A stretch of DNA of 64,000 nt from SIG622 sp045596605. GTDB lineage: Bacteria > Bacillota > Clostridia > Oscillospirales > CAG-382. The stretch lies in NCBI GenBank assembly GCA_045596605.1, contig JAZOCR010000143.1, forward strand, positions 1-64,000, given 5' to 3'. A program made the translations under genes and the position numbers. Below, one piece after another: positions 52,279-60,959 of the stretch. Each line of letters opens with the position of its first letter. The stretch's first letter is position 1. The notes under the pieces were generated by a model. That model was not told where the DNA came from and searched no databases. It saw only the letters and a list, made by a program, of their open reading frames with translations.

Positions 52279-54654
52279 ATGCAGACAAACGGAAACACCT
52301 CACCGGAGGGCGCAAAGAACCAAATTTCTCTCGACAGCATCATAAACGAATTTGAAAATAACGGCACTGCGGACGATTCTCAGAAAAAAATAAATCCTAT
52401 GGATAAGCTGAACGAAATGTTCAGAAAGCAGGAAGAGGATCTGGATTGGCTCAACGATTTCGTGCTTGAAGCGGAAGAAGGAGAAGAATCCGATGCAGAG
52501 GAAGAGCAGGAAAGTGTCAGTGAGATAATTGCTGAAAATGCCGAAGTCGAAGAAATACACCAGGCAACGGACGAGGAAATATCCGAGGATATTACTCAGG
52601 CAATAGCCGAAGCAATAGCAGGAGAGGAGCTGCCGCCGGAGGAATACCCGGATAACGACGGGGCTACAAGACAGTTCAATGCTGTAAAAGAAGCATCAGA
52701 TGAAGAAATAGGCTTTGAGATGTTTGAAAATGATACGTCAGAGCCCGAAGAAGAAACAGAAGTGGCTAATGAAATAGAAGATGACGTTTCGGACGTACAA
52801 GAGCCGGATGAGGTAGACGGCTATCTTACCAAGCTTTTCGGAGGCTCAGACGATGATTTTTCCGAGGACGAAAACGTCGCCGTGGCAGAAAAAAAGCCGG
52901 AAAAGAAAAAGTCCGAGCATAAAAAAATAGCCAAAGAGCTCGGAGTGTACGAGGAAATAGATATGTCGGATCCGGGCGCCGTGAACGCCGGAAAAAACCG
53001 ATACTATACAAAGAAGCGCAATGCTCTTGTTTCTCTTTTCTGCGTAACCCTTTGTATGCTTGTCGGATTATATGTAGAGCTTGCACCCATAGCATCGCTT
53101 CCGCATTTTGAAATTCTTTCACCGGCAAATCCTGCCGTATATGCGCTTGTGGCTCTTCAGGTTCTTTGCTTTGGTGCAATATGCATGCTCGAAAGCCTTG
53201 AAAGAGGTCTTTTCGCAATTGTTGACAAGAGATTTTCGCCGGCGTCATGTGCGCTTGTAATTGCTGCTGTGAGTGCGCTTCAGGCAGTGCTTACCGCAAT
53301 TTTCAGCACTGGCTCAGATGGAGTAAGACTTTTCTGCTCGGTAGGACTTCTTGCACTGTTTATGCTTTCCGCATCTGATTATCTGCGTGCATCTGCAGAT
53401 TACAAAGCCTATAAAATTGCAAGCTCCACCTCAAATAAATTCGGTGCCTTTGAAATAGCAACAGATTCTGCGGAATGTGAGCCCTTTTCTTCACACATTG
53501 ACCTTGAAGAAGCAAAGGCGATAACTGTAAAAAAGGGCGCAGTTTACGAGGGATTCGTTGAAAGAAACGAGAGAAGACCTGAGGGCGAGAAAAAGCTTGG
53601 AAGACTTGCAGGCATTGTGGCTATAGTGGCACTTGTTGTAGGCGTGTTTATGGCTGTTGCCACCAAGAGCGTTTACGATGGCTATACCAGCGCAGCAATT
53701 GTGCTTATTTCCTCACTCCCCATAAACATATTCTTTGTGTCTGCACTTCCAAAGTACATAGCGGCAAAGCAGGGTAAGCAAATAGGCGCCGCACTTATAG
53801 GTCAGAACGCAAGCGAGGAGTACAAAGGACTGTCAGTGGTTACCTTTGAAGATACCGAAGTGTTCTTGCCTAAGGACGTGCGTATTTCAAGCATAAAAAC
53901 CTATAGTGGAATGGCACTTGACGAAGCCGTGGTTCTTATGTCAAAGATTTACGGTAAAATAGGCGGACCACTTTCAAAAATATTCGCAAAAATGGTGGAT
54001 ACTGAAACCGGAAAATCCGAGGTTGAGCTTGAAAAGGTTTATCCCGACGCTCTTTGGGTAAAGGTGGACGGAAAGAACGTATGTCTTGCAACCTCCTCGT
54101 ATCTTTCTGCAAACGGAATAAAAATAATATCCGACAGCGTTGACACAGCCTTCGAGCAGTCTCACGGAAGTATTCTTTATTTGGTTTCGCTAAATAGAGT
54201 AATGGCAAAATTCTACATAAAGTACTCTGTAAATCCTAACTTTGAGAGAACTCTCAGAGAGCTTCACGAAGCGAACCTCTGCGTTGGTATAAAAACACTT
54301 GACCCTTGCATAAACAACGACCTTGTATTCGGTTGCCTTGAAAGAGCAAACTATGCACTCAGCGTTGTGAAAGGCTCAGGCGAGGAGGATATCCCGGGCG
54401 TATGTGAAACTGTAAGCTCCGGAGTAATTGCTCTCGGAAGCGTTCATAACTTCCTTGAAATGCTGCTTCTGTGCGAGCGCACCGGAAGAAACGTCAAGAT
54501 AAATAACGTAATAAAGCTTATAAGCACCTTGCTTTGCCTTGTGCTTTCAACGGCTTTCGTTTTGTCAAACAGCGCACTTAACGTAGTATTCTGTCTGATA
54601 ATTCAGATTTTCTGGCTGCTTCCTGTAGCGGTTATTTCCTATTTCAATAAATAA
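52279..54654 (+). CDS. Degenerate P-type-ATPase-like membrane protein, 791 aa
   Basis: The first 245 residues are very acidic and disordered. Then follow membrane segments at about 250-272, 286-305, 323-345, 352-372, then 444-463 and 473-494, and two more after 745: the 4+2+2 layout of P1B-type cation ATPases. The sequence after segment 6 aligns by eye to the P domain (QIGAALIGQNASEEYKGLS then VVTFEDTEVFLP), but at residues 523-528 FEDTEV stands where FDKTGT should be, so the phosphorylated aspartate motif is lost. RTLRELHEANLCVGIKT corresponds to the TGD region, without TGD. The actuator loop is only about 70 residues and lacks TGE. It cannot pump as P-type ATPases do. Role unknown. AAAGGA precedes the ATG. 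mscS follows. Confidence 0.72.
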   Translation: MQTNGNTSPEGAKNQISLDSIINEFENNGTADDSQKKINPMDKLNEMFRKQEEDLDWLNDFVLEAEEGEESDAEEEQESVSEIIAENAEVEEIHQATDEEISEDITQAIAEAIAGEELPPEEYPDNDGATRQFNAVKEASDEEIGFEMFENDTSEPEEETEVANEIEDDVSDVQEPDEVDGYLTKLFGGSDDDFSEDENVAVAEKKPEKKKSEHKKIAKELGVYEEIDMSDPGAVNAGKNRYYTKKRNALVSLFCVTLCMLVGLYVELAPIASLPHFEILSPANPAVYALVALQVLCFGAICMLESLERGLFAIVDKRFSPASCALVIAAVSALQAVLTAIFSTGSDGVRLFCSVGLLALFMLSASDYLRASADYKAYKIASSTSNKFGAFEIATDSAECEPFSSHIDLEEAKAITVKKGAVYEGFVERNERRPEGEKKLGRLAGIVAIVALVVGVFMAVATKSVYDGYTSAAIVLISSLPINIFFVSALPKYIAAKQGKQIGAALIGQNASEEYKGLSVVTFEDTEVFLPKDVRISSIKTYSGMALDEAVVLMSKIYGKIGGPLSKIFAKMVDTETGKSEVELEKVYPDALWVKVDGKNVCLATSSYLSANGIKIISDSVDTAFEQSHGSILYLVSLNRVMAKFYIKYSVNPNFERTLRELHEANLCVGIKTLDPCINNDLVFGCLERANYALSVVKGSGEEDIPGVCETVSSGVIALGSVHNFLEMLLLCERTGRNVKINNVIKLISTLLCLVLSTAFVLSNSALNVVFCLIIQIFWLLPVAVISYFNK

Positions 54655-54688
54655 GCAAATCAGAGGATAGTTTTCAGGAGAAATCATA

Positions 54689-55504
54689 ATGGTTGAAAAA
54701 ATTAAAGAAATACTTTCAAATCTTGCTTCTATAGCAATGACCGCAGGCGTGCGTCTTGTCGGTGCAGTGCTTATCGTAGTTATAGGCTTTGTCGTTATAG
54801 GCAAGCTTACCAAATATTTTAAAAATCACAGACGAATATCAAAGGTTGAAAAAAGTGTAGTAGACTTTCTCTCAAGCTTTGTTTCGGTAGCACTTAAGAT
54901 TGTAGTCGTACTTACCGCAGCAAATTACCTCGGTGTTCCTATGACCAACCTTGTGGCAATACTCGGCTCATGCGGACTTGCAATAGGTCTTGCACTTCAG
55001 GGAAGCCTTGCAAACCTTGCGGGCGGAATTATGATACTTATATTCAAGCCCTTCAAGGACGGAGATTATGTTTCAGTAAACGGACTTGACGGAACAGTTA
55101 CAGGAATAACCATTCTTTATACTTATCTTAAAACCCCCGACGGCAAAACAATAGTTATTCCCAACTCAACCACGTCAAACTCCTCTGTTATAAATTACTC
55201 AACAGAAAAGTACCGCAGAGTTGATATCCCCGTGTCTGTGTCATATAAGAGTGACGTAGAACAGGTTAAAAAGATACTTCTCGATTTTGCAAAGTCGGTA
55301 CCTTACGTTGAAAAAGACCCGGAATGTGCGGTGGTTATCTCTGCATATGCAGACAGCTCTATTGATTTTACAATAAGAGCCTGGACAGAAAGCTCCCATT
55401 ACTGGGATGTAGCAGGTGCAATTAACTACGGACTTCAGAAAACGCTTGCAGATAACGGAATTGAAGTGCCTTATCCTCAGCTTGACGTTCATTTTGATAA
55501 ATAA
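54689..55504 (+). CDS. mscS: Small-conductance mechanosensitive channel, MscS family
   Basis: Opens under membrane tension to release solutes in osmotic downshock. 271 residues: three membrane segments (about 12-38, 55-82, 88-115) with the pore helix AILGSCGLAIGLALQGSLANLAGG, then the beta-domain (FKDGDYVSVNGLDGTVTGI) and the C-terminal alpha/beta domain. AGGAG precedes the ATG. It follows the P-type-ATPase-like gene with 34 bases between, probably one transcript. Confidence 0.92.
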   Translation: MVEKIKEILSNLASIAMTAGVRLVGAVLIVVIGFVVIGKLTKYFKNHRRISKVEKSVVDFLSSFVSVALKIVVVLTAANYLGVPMTNLVAILGSCGLAIGLALQGSLANLAGGIMILIFKPFKDGDYVSVNGLDGTVTGITILYTYLKTPDGKTIVIPNSTTSNSSVINYSTEKYRRVDIPVSVSYKSDVEQVKKILLDFAKSVPYVEKDPECAVVISAYADSSIDFTIRAWTESSHYWDVAGAINYGLQKTLADNGIEVPYPQLDVHFDK

Positions 55505-55616
55505 ACATGGAATAAAACACTTGACAAATCGTATTGTCTGTATTATGAATACACAAATATAGCAATTCAGTAACGTTTTAATATGCATTTCCAATACAAG
55601 TGTAAATGCAAAAATC

Positions 55617-55661
55617 AAAGAGAGAACAAAGCGGATAATTTTCGCAAAGTTCTCTCTTTTT
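55617..55661. terminator. Bidirectional terminator between mscS and the DUF1854 gene
   Basis: AAAGAGAGAAC pairs with GTTCTCTCTTT, followed by a T run on the plus strand and a T-rich stretch on the minus strand. A second hairpin (TGCATTT/AAATGCA, 55584-55610) lies next to it. Confidence 0.75.
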
Positions 55662-55722
55662 ATTTTTGTATCATTATATAAGCATACGCAAGAGTTCAGA
55701 AAATGATACTATGCTGTTTGCA

Positions 55723-56211
55723 TTACAGATAGGAAAAAAGTAGTCTGTTACTGTGTGAGTCCATGTTTTGCACATCAGGTATCTCGTATCTGTTATCGTT
55801 TGAATCTCTGATCATAACCCTGTTACCGCGCAGATGCTTGATGTCACTGTGCCTGTTACGAATATCAAAGGTTATCTCACCGCGATCTGTTTCAACAGTC
55901 CACTTGAGAACCCCGAATTTATCAACACATTTGAGAACCTTTTTTATTCTGGGTATCATATAATACTCATTAAAGCATCCCTCAATTGCACGGCGTGATT
56001 CTTCGTCCATTTCTTCGAGGTCACGGATATATCCTACCTCTTTCTCGTGGCGATCAAGCAAGGTTATATACATCGTGTGGTTTGTGATAGGAAAAAGCTT
56101 TCTTGGCTCAAGGTCCTCATACACCGTTCCGTCTTTTAGTATAAGACGAATTGAATAAAGGCTCGTGCGTTCTATCTTTCCCATGTATTTATCAATATAT
56201 ATTCTTCCCAT
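55723..56211 (-). CDS. DUF1854 protein, partner of the ABC exporter
   Basis: 162 residues, soluble. RIKKVLKCVDKFGVLKWTVETDRGEITFDIRNRHSDIK in its centre is the DUF1854 pattern. Function is not known, but the family is usually encoded beside an ABC exporter, and in some bacteria such pairs lie with cyanophycin genes. Here it starts nine bases after the stop of the exporter gene and is the second gene of that operon. No cyanophycin gene is in the window. Confidence 0.83.
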   Translation of the reverse strand: MGRIYIDKYMGKIERTSLYSIRLILKDGTVYEDLEPRKLFPITNHTMYITLLDRHEKEVGYIRDLEEMDEESRRAIEGCFNEYYMIPRIKKVLKCVDKFGVLKWTVETDRGEITFDIRNRHSDIKHLRGNRVMIRDSNDNRYEIPDVQNMDSHSNRLLFSYL

Positions 56212-56220
56212 TATTTTACC

Positions 56221-58488
56221 TCACTCAAAGTTCTCTGTACGCTTTGACTCGGCTATTTTATCAGCCATAGACTGTATCTCAACGAGCTTGTAATATTTAC
56301 CCTTAAGCGCCATAAGCTCTTCCGGAGTACCGCATTCAATAATGGAACCGTTGTCTATTACAACTATCTTATTTGCCTTTGAAAGAGTTGAGAGTCTGTG
56401 CGCTATCATTATAGTAGTTCTTCCGGCAATAAGCTTTTCAATTGCCTCCTGAATAAGGTGCTCTGTTTCTGAGTCTACAGACGCCGTAGCCTCATCAAAA
56501 ACAAGCATTGTAGGGTCGCGGAGCATGGCACGCGCAATAGATATACGCTGGCGCTCACCGCCTGAAAGGCCCACGCCTCTCTCGCCAAGCACCGAATCGT
56601 ATCCATCGGGCTGGCGGATGATAAATTCATGTGCGTTAGCGATATCTGCGGCATTTATTACCTGTTCTACCGAAAAGCTGGTATCACCATACGCAATATT
56701 ATTGTATATCGTGTCATGGAACATCTGCGGCTCCTGCTGAACATAACCAATTCGCTCTCTGTAATAGTGCATATCTATATCTTTGATATCTACACCACCA
56801 ATAGTGATAGTACCTTCATAATGATCATAGTAACGCAAAAGAAGATTTATCAAAGTTGATTTTCCAGAGCCGGTTGTTCCTACTATTCCTACTATATCAC
56901 CAGGCTCAATGGTGAGATTTATATTTTTAAGTACCTTTTTAGTCCTGTCAAAAGAAAAGCTGACGTTTTTGAACTCTATTCTTCCACCCATATCCGCATC
57001 AGTATTACCACGGCCAAAATCGTGTTCAGGCTCAGCATCAAGTATATCCATTATACGCTCTACGGAAGCTATTGCTCCTTGAACAGAGTCGGAAAGATTT
57101 GCAAAGAAGTTTACAGGCTCATAAAACATTGTTGCATAGGAAATAAATGATACCAGAAGGCCAACCGAAATCGTACCGGAGTTTCCAAGTTCAATGCCGT
57201 TTATTACAAGAGTACCACCAAGCGCCCATATTATAACGCTTCCGCAGCTCATAAGGCAGTTTACGATAGCAGGATACGCATTAAGTATCTTACCTGCCTT
57301 GGTATTGATAATACGCCACTCTTCTACTGTGCTTTCAAATTTTTCTGCCGACCTTTTCTCGTTGGCAAAAGATTTTACAACTCGTATTCCGGGAATAGTA
57401 TCCGTGAGCACAGAGGTGACAGCAGAAGACCTTTTCCAGATGCGTCGGTAAAAAGGAGCGATCTTCTTTCGGAACAATCGTGAACCGATAACTACTATCG
57501 GAACCGGAACAAGCGAAAAAAGAGTCAATTTCCAGTTTATGAAAAGCATAACTACGATGATGCCGATAAGCTTGAAAAACTGCACGACAACTTCCTGTGT
57601 CATTCTGAGCATAAACGCCTGAATTGTAGCTGTGTCACTGCTTATGCGGTTTATTACCGAACCCGTAGAGGTTTTATCGTAAAAACGCATAGGTAAGTAC
57701 TGCGCTTTTTCATAAACGTCAATTTTCAGTCTGGAAATTATTTTATTTCCCGAAACACGAAGCATATATCCTCGCACACCGGCAAGAAGCCAGTGTAACA
57801 CATGTGTTGAAACAAGCAGAATTACAACAACAGAAAGTGCGTATTTGTCTTTGTTTGGCAAAATTTCATCCACCATAGATTTTGTAAGAAGTGGAGGAAG
57901 CATTGCCATTGCTGTGGTAAGAACTGAAATAATTACAGAAATAACCAGTATCAGTGTTTCCGGCTTTATATACTTCACAAGACGACTGAAAAGCTTTCCT
58001 TTTTTCATGCAGTACACACAGGGAGCACCGGGAGAAGAAAGCGTTCTTCCGCATTTAGGACACACAGAAAGCATCTTATCATAGACCGAACTAATCATAT
58101 CAAGTGCCACTTCTTGGTGAACACCGTCGCGAATATCCTTAACGTAAGTAACGAATGCATCGCAAAGTGATGTAACCGTGAAAGTAAATCTGAAAATATC
58201 CACATAATTTTTTCCGTCGAAGGAAATACGCATAACCGCATTTCCGTACATACGTTTATTATATATTTCTTTAACATCTGAAAATGTGTATTTTTCAGAG
58301 CATTCATTATCGGTAAAGCTGTAGGTAAAAAAATGGGTTGATGTAGCAAGAAGTATGTTCTGACCATACTTTGCGTTCTTTGACACTTCGCCCACTATCC
58401 CAAAAAGTATCGGCTCGTCAGATAAAGTAAGCAATTTATCAATCTGTTGGTCGGTTAGATTTTTATTGATCAAAAAAATTTTTTCCAT
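56221..58488 (-). CDS. ABC exporter with PH-like domain and zinc ribbon at the N-terminus
   Basis: 755 residues, one polypeptide with membrane and ATPase domains, so it works as a dimer. Residues about 1-120 look like a bacterial PH-like domain. Cys143, Cys146, Cys157 and Cys160 (CPKC, CVYC) form a rubredoxin-type zinc ribbon. Six membrane helices follow (about 178-470). The ATPase has Walker A GTTGSGKST, signature LSGGERQR, Walker B MLVFDEAT and H-loop AHRLS. Intact motifs suggest an active exporter. The N-terminal additions are unusual and the substrate is unknown. AAGGA precedes the ATG. The DUF1854 gene is its operon partner. Confidence 0.88.
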   Translation of the reverse strand: MEKIFLINKNLTDQQIDKLLTLSDEPILFGIVGEVSKNAKYGQNILLATSTHFFTYSFTDNECSEKYTFSDVKEIYNKRMYGNAVMRISFDGKNYVDIFRFTFTVTSLCDAFVTYVKDIRDGVHQEVALDMISSVYDKMLSVCPKCGRTLSSPGAPCVYCMKKGKLFSRLVKYIKPETLILVISVIISVLTTAMAMLPPLLTKSMVDEILPNKDKYALSVVVILLVSTHVLHWLLAGVRGYMLRVSGNKIISRLKIDVYEKAQYLPMRFYDKTSTGSVINRISSDTATIQAFMLRMTQEVVVQFFKLIGIIVVMLFINWKLTLFSLVPVPIVVIGSRLFRKKIAPFYRRIWKRSSAVTSVLTDTIPGIRVVKSFANEKRSAEKFESTVEEWRIINTKAGKILNAYPAIVNCLMSCGSVIIWALGGTLVINGIELGNSGTISVGLLVSFISYATMFYEPVNFFANLSDSVQGAIASVERIMDILDAEPEHDFGRGNTDADMGGRIEFKNVSFSFDRTKKVLKNINLTIEPGDIVGIVGTTGSGKSTLINLLLRYYDHYEGTITIGGVDIKDIDMHYYRERIGYVQQEPQMFHDTIYNNIAYGDTSFSVEQVINAADIANAHEFIIRQPDGYDSVLGERGVGLSGGERQRISIARAMLRDPTMLVFDEATASVDSETEHLIQEAIEKLIAGRTTIMIAHRLSTLSKANKIVVIDNGSIIECGTPEELMALKGKYYKLVEIQSMADKIAESKRTENFE

Positions 58489-58529
58489 ATTTGTACAGTC
58501 CTTGTTATGTTCCTCTTTTTTGTTTTTTT

Positions 58530-58558
58530 ATTGTATCATTATCTGACAAAAAAGTCAA
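58530..58558 (-). promoter_or_regulatory. Promoter of the ABC exporter operon
   Basis: Minus strand: TTGACT (58558-58553), 17-base spacer, TACAAT (58535-58530). Confidence 0.65.
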
Positions 58559-58593
58559 CTGATTCCGGTAATATTTTACCTTTATGGTCGTAT

Positions 58594-58630
58594 AAAAAAT
58601 CACACCCTGTATGTCGGGTGTGATTTTTTT
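58594..58630 (-). terminator. Terminator of the DUF4830 gene
   Basis: AAAAAATCACACCC pairs with GGGTGTGATTTTTT, a strong stem with T runs on both strands. Confidence 0.85.
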
Positions 58631-58641
58631 CCGGACGTATT

Positions 58642-59166
58642 TCAACACTTAGAGTTGTCACTCTCTCCAAAGTCAATAAAGGTGCGGACAAATCCACCGT
58701 AGTCACGGGAGGAAATGTCACCGCCTACAACCTTGTTTTTGTGTACGAATAACGTAAGATATACCTTGCCTGACTGACTTGGGTCGGGGGAAGGATAGTT
58801 TGTAATTTCAAAGGTGTAACGGTGCAGAGTTTTACCTCTGTATTTTGAAAGGTCAAAGCCCTGCTGCCTCTGAATGTCGTTGTACTTTTTGTATACCGCA
58901 TCAAAAACCTTGGGCAAATCAACGTCGGTGGAGTTGTATGCAGGAGTTTTCACCTGGATACCAAGAGAAGAAATGAAATTCTGCAGATCCTCCTCCGTCT
59001 TTATACCGTCAAACTTAATGCTTTTTTCCGATGCCGCAACAGTCAGAGCGTTTGCGGAGGCATCCCTTTCCGGAAGAAATCCTATAACTGCAGCTACCGC
59101 TATGGCGGATAAAAGCAGCAGCCCCACAAGCTTTATTTTTGATGCCTTCAGTGAATAAACGAACAT
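58642..59166 (-). CDS. DUF4830 protein with N-terminal membrane anchor
   Basis: 174 residues. A membrane anchor (about 12-32) is followed by an outside domain of DUF4830 type: LQNFISSLGIQV, then QQGFDLSKYRGK and YTFEITNYP, ending with VVGGDISS. The family is common in clostridia and its function is unknown. GGGAGG precedes the ATG. It stands alone between terminators. Confidence 0.82.
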   Translation of the reverse strand: MFVYSLKASKIKLVGLLLLSAIAVAAVIGFLPERDASANALTVAASEKSIKFDGIKTEEDLQNFISSLGIQVKTPAYNSTDVDLPKVFDAVYKKYNDIQRQQGFDLSKYRGKTLHRYTFEITNYPSPDPSQSGKVYLTLFVHKNKVVGGDISSRDYGGFVRTFIDFGESDNSKC

Positions 59167-59279
59167 AATATATAACCTCCCGCAAAAGTATCTTAAATAC
59201 TTGATTTGTCGTAGTAATATTTATATTAACGGCGACAGCTTCTTATGACGGGAGATCTGAAAATTTTATTTGATTTTTT

Positions 59280-59771
59280 TTAAGACTTGCTTTTTTTAGC
59301 TCTGAGACTTGCAAAAAAATCCCTTAGCAAATCCGAGCATTCTTTTTCAAGTATGCCAAATTCCACCTTTGGCCTATGATTAAAAGGAAAGTCATTCATG
59401 TTCACGACGCCACCGAAGCAGCCTGCCTTGCTGTCGGGAGCACCAATATACAGGTTTCTTATACGGGAATTTATTATCGCCCCCGCACACATAGGACAAG
59501 GCTCAAGGGTAACGTAAAGGTCACAGTCAAAAAGTCTCCAGCCACCAAGTCTTTTGCATGCCTTGTTTATCGCTTCAAGCTCTGCGTGGTAAAGAGCGTT
59601 TTTACCCCTTTCACGCCTGTTTCTGCCACTTGCGACTATGTGCCCTGCGTAAACCACAACAGCTCCGACGGGAACTTCACCCTCAAGGGCCGCCTTTTCT
59701 GCCGCACGAAGTGCTGCTCTCATATAGTAGTTTTTGGATTTTTCCTTTATCGGTATTATATCTTTTTTCAT
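59280..59771 (-). CDS. tadA: tRNA-specific adenosine deaminase
   Basis: Converts A34 to inosine in tRNA-Arg(ACG). His62 and Glu64 (HAE) and the PCPMC cysteines 92 and 95 form the zinc site of the cytidine/deoxycytidylate deaminase fold. 163 residues is normal. The ATG at 59771 lies one base after the stop of the upstream CPBP gene, so the two are coupled. No other gene follows before a 113-base gap. Confidence 0.92.
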   Translation of the reverse strand: MKKDIIPIKEKSKNYYMRAALRAAEKAALEGEVPVGAVVVYAGHIVASGRNRRERGKNALYHAELEAINKACKRLGGWRLFDCDLYVTLEPCPMCAGAIINSRIRNLYIGAPDSKAGCFGGVVNMNDFPFNHRPKVEFGILEKECSDLLRDFFASLRAKKSKS

Positions 59772-59772
59772 A

Positions 59773-60801
59773 TCATCTGAAATATGTGCTCATCGTTTCA
59801 AGGAAAACAAGGATAAAGTAAATTATCATTACAGGAGAGGCAAAGGCAGAGAAGGTCTCTCGCACTGTAAGCTTTCCGAAAACGGGGGCACAGTCATTCC
59901 TTTCGGATAGTTGTATTTTGTTCTTTCCCACAAGATAGACGGCGCAGATAAGCCCTGCGGCGAGAAGCACCACATAGCTAAGAGAGCTGTAAAGGTTAAA
60001 AATTTCAGGAGAAACCAGCACCTCGATGTAGTCAAGGGAGCAGGAGTATGCGTTGTTAAGAAAATGAATAACAACGCAGGTAAGTATCGAGCCTGTTTTT
60101 ACAGCAATAAATGCAAGAAGCAAGCCGTAAACAAAGCTGTACATCATCTGCTCAATGCTTCCGTGAACGGAGGCAAAAAACACTGCACTTCCCACAATTG
60201 CAAAGGATTTACCGTAAGGCATGAGCTCTGATAGAATTATCCCTCTGAAAACAAATTCCTCAAGAAGCGGGGGAAGAAGAGCGATGGAAATGAAATCAAT
60301 AATAAATTCAGTGGTGTTCTGCGCTACCGGCATATCGTAAACTGAGCTGTCAAAGCCGAGAAGTCCGGTAAAAATCGAACTAAGCCCCGACATAGTGTAG
60401 GCAAAGGCAAAACAGCATGCCGCAAAGCATAAAACCGACATAGGACCAAGCTTTTGTTTTTCCTCGTCAGACTTTATTTTAAGGCACCGGGAAAAATGCT
60501 TTTTCCTCAGAACTATATAAACAATGCCGGGCACGGCAAGCTGAGCTACGTACAGGAAAACGTCAATAATACGGCTTACGAAATCCAGTGCATTATCTGT
60601 AAGCTGAACGTAAATTTGCAAATATTCAATTACTGCATAATAAATTATCAGAAATACAAATACAGTAAGGTACGTTCCGAGAAGCATACAGCAAATGCAG
60701 GACAAGGTCTTTCTAAGCTCTTTTTTTCTTCTGCTTTTTTCTATCGCTTCACGGTAGTAAAGCTCATCCGGAATATCGTTTTGAAAATTTGTGCTATTCA
60801 A
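59773..60801 (-). CDS. CPBP-family intramembrane metalloprotease
   Basis: 342 residues with about eight hydrophobic helices. The CPBP/Abi motifs are EEFVFRGI (first, with the Glu pair and Arg), FASVHGS (His motif) and FLNNAYS (third). Members cleave within the membrane, process prenyl proteins or bacteriocins, or regulate stress. TTG at 60801 is six bases after AGAAGG. The GTG three codons earlier touches that site. It is cotranscribed with tadA. Confidence 0.82.
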   Translation of the reverse strand: MNSTNFQNDIPDELYYREAIEKSRRKKELRKTLSCICCMLLGTYLTVFVFLIIYYAVIEYLQIYVQLTDNALDFVSRIIDVFLYVAQLAVPGIVYIVLRKKHFSRCLKIKSDEEKQKLGPMSVLCFAACCFAFAYTMSGLSSIFTGLLGFDSSVYDMPVAQNTTEFIIDFISIALLPPLLEEFVFRGIILSELMPYGKSFAIVGSAVFFASVHGSIEQMMYSFVYGLLLAFIAVKTGSILTCVVIHFLNNAYSCSLDYIEVLVSPEIFNLYSSLSYVVLLAAGLICAVYLVGKNKIQLSERNDCAPVFGKLTVRETFSAFASPVMIIYFILVFLETMSTYFR

Positions 60802-60906
60802 ATGCTTCACCTTCTTTTGTAGTGGGCTAAGGCTTATACTTTTTATATAATATCATACTTTTGTTATTTATTCAAGAGTTATATTGTAAAGTAGGGAAAT
60901 AAAAAT

Positions 60907-60940
60907 ACCGCCAAAGCAGACAAAGTCTTGCTTTGACGGT
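60907..60940 (-). terminator. Terminator of the DHHW lipoprotein gene
   Basis: ACCGCCAAAGCA pairs with TGCTTTGACGGT with one mismatch and has T runs on the minus strand. Confidence 0.7.
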
Positions 60941-60959
60941 TTATGTAAGCCTATATACC

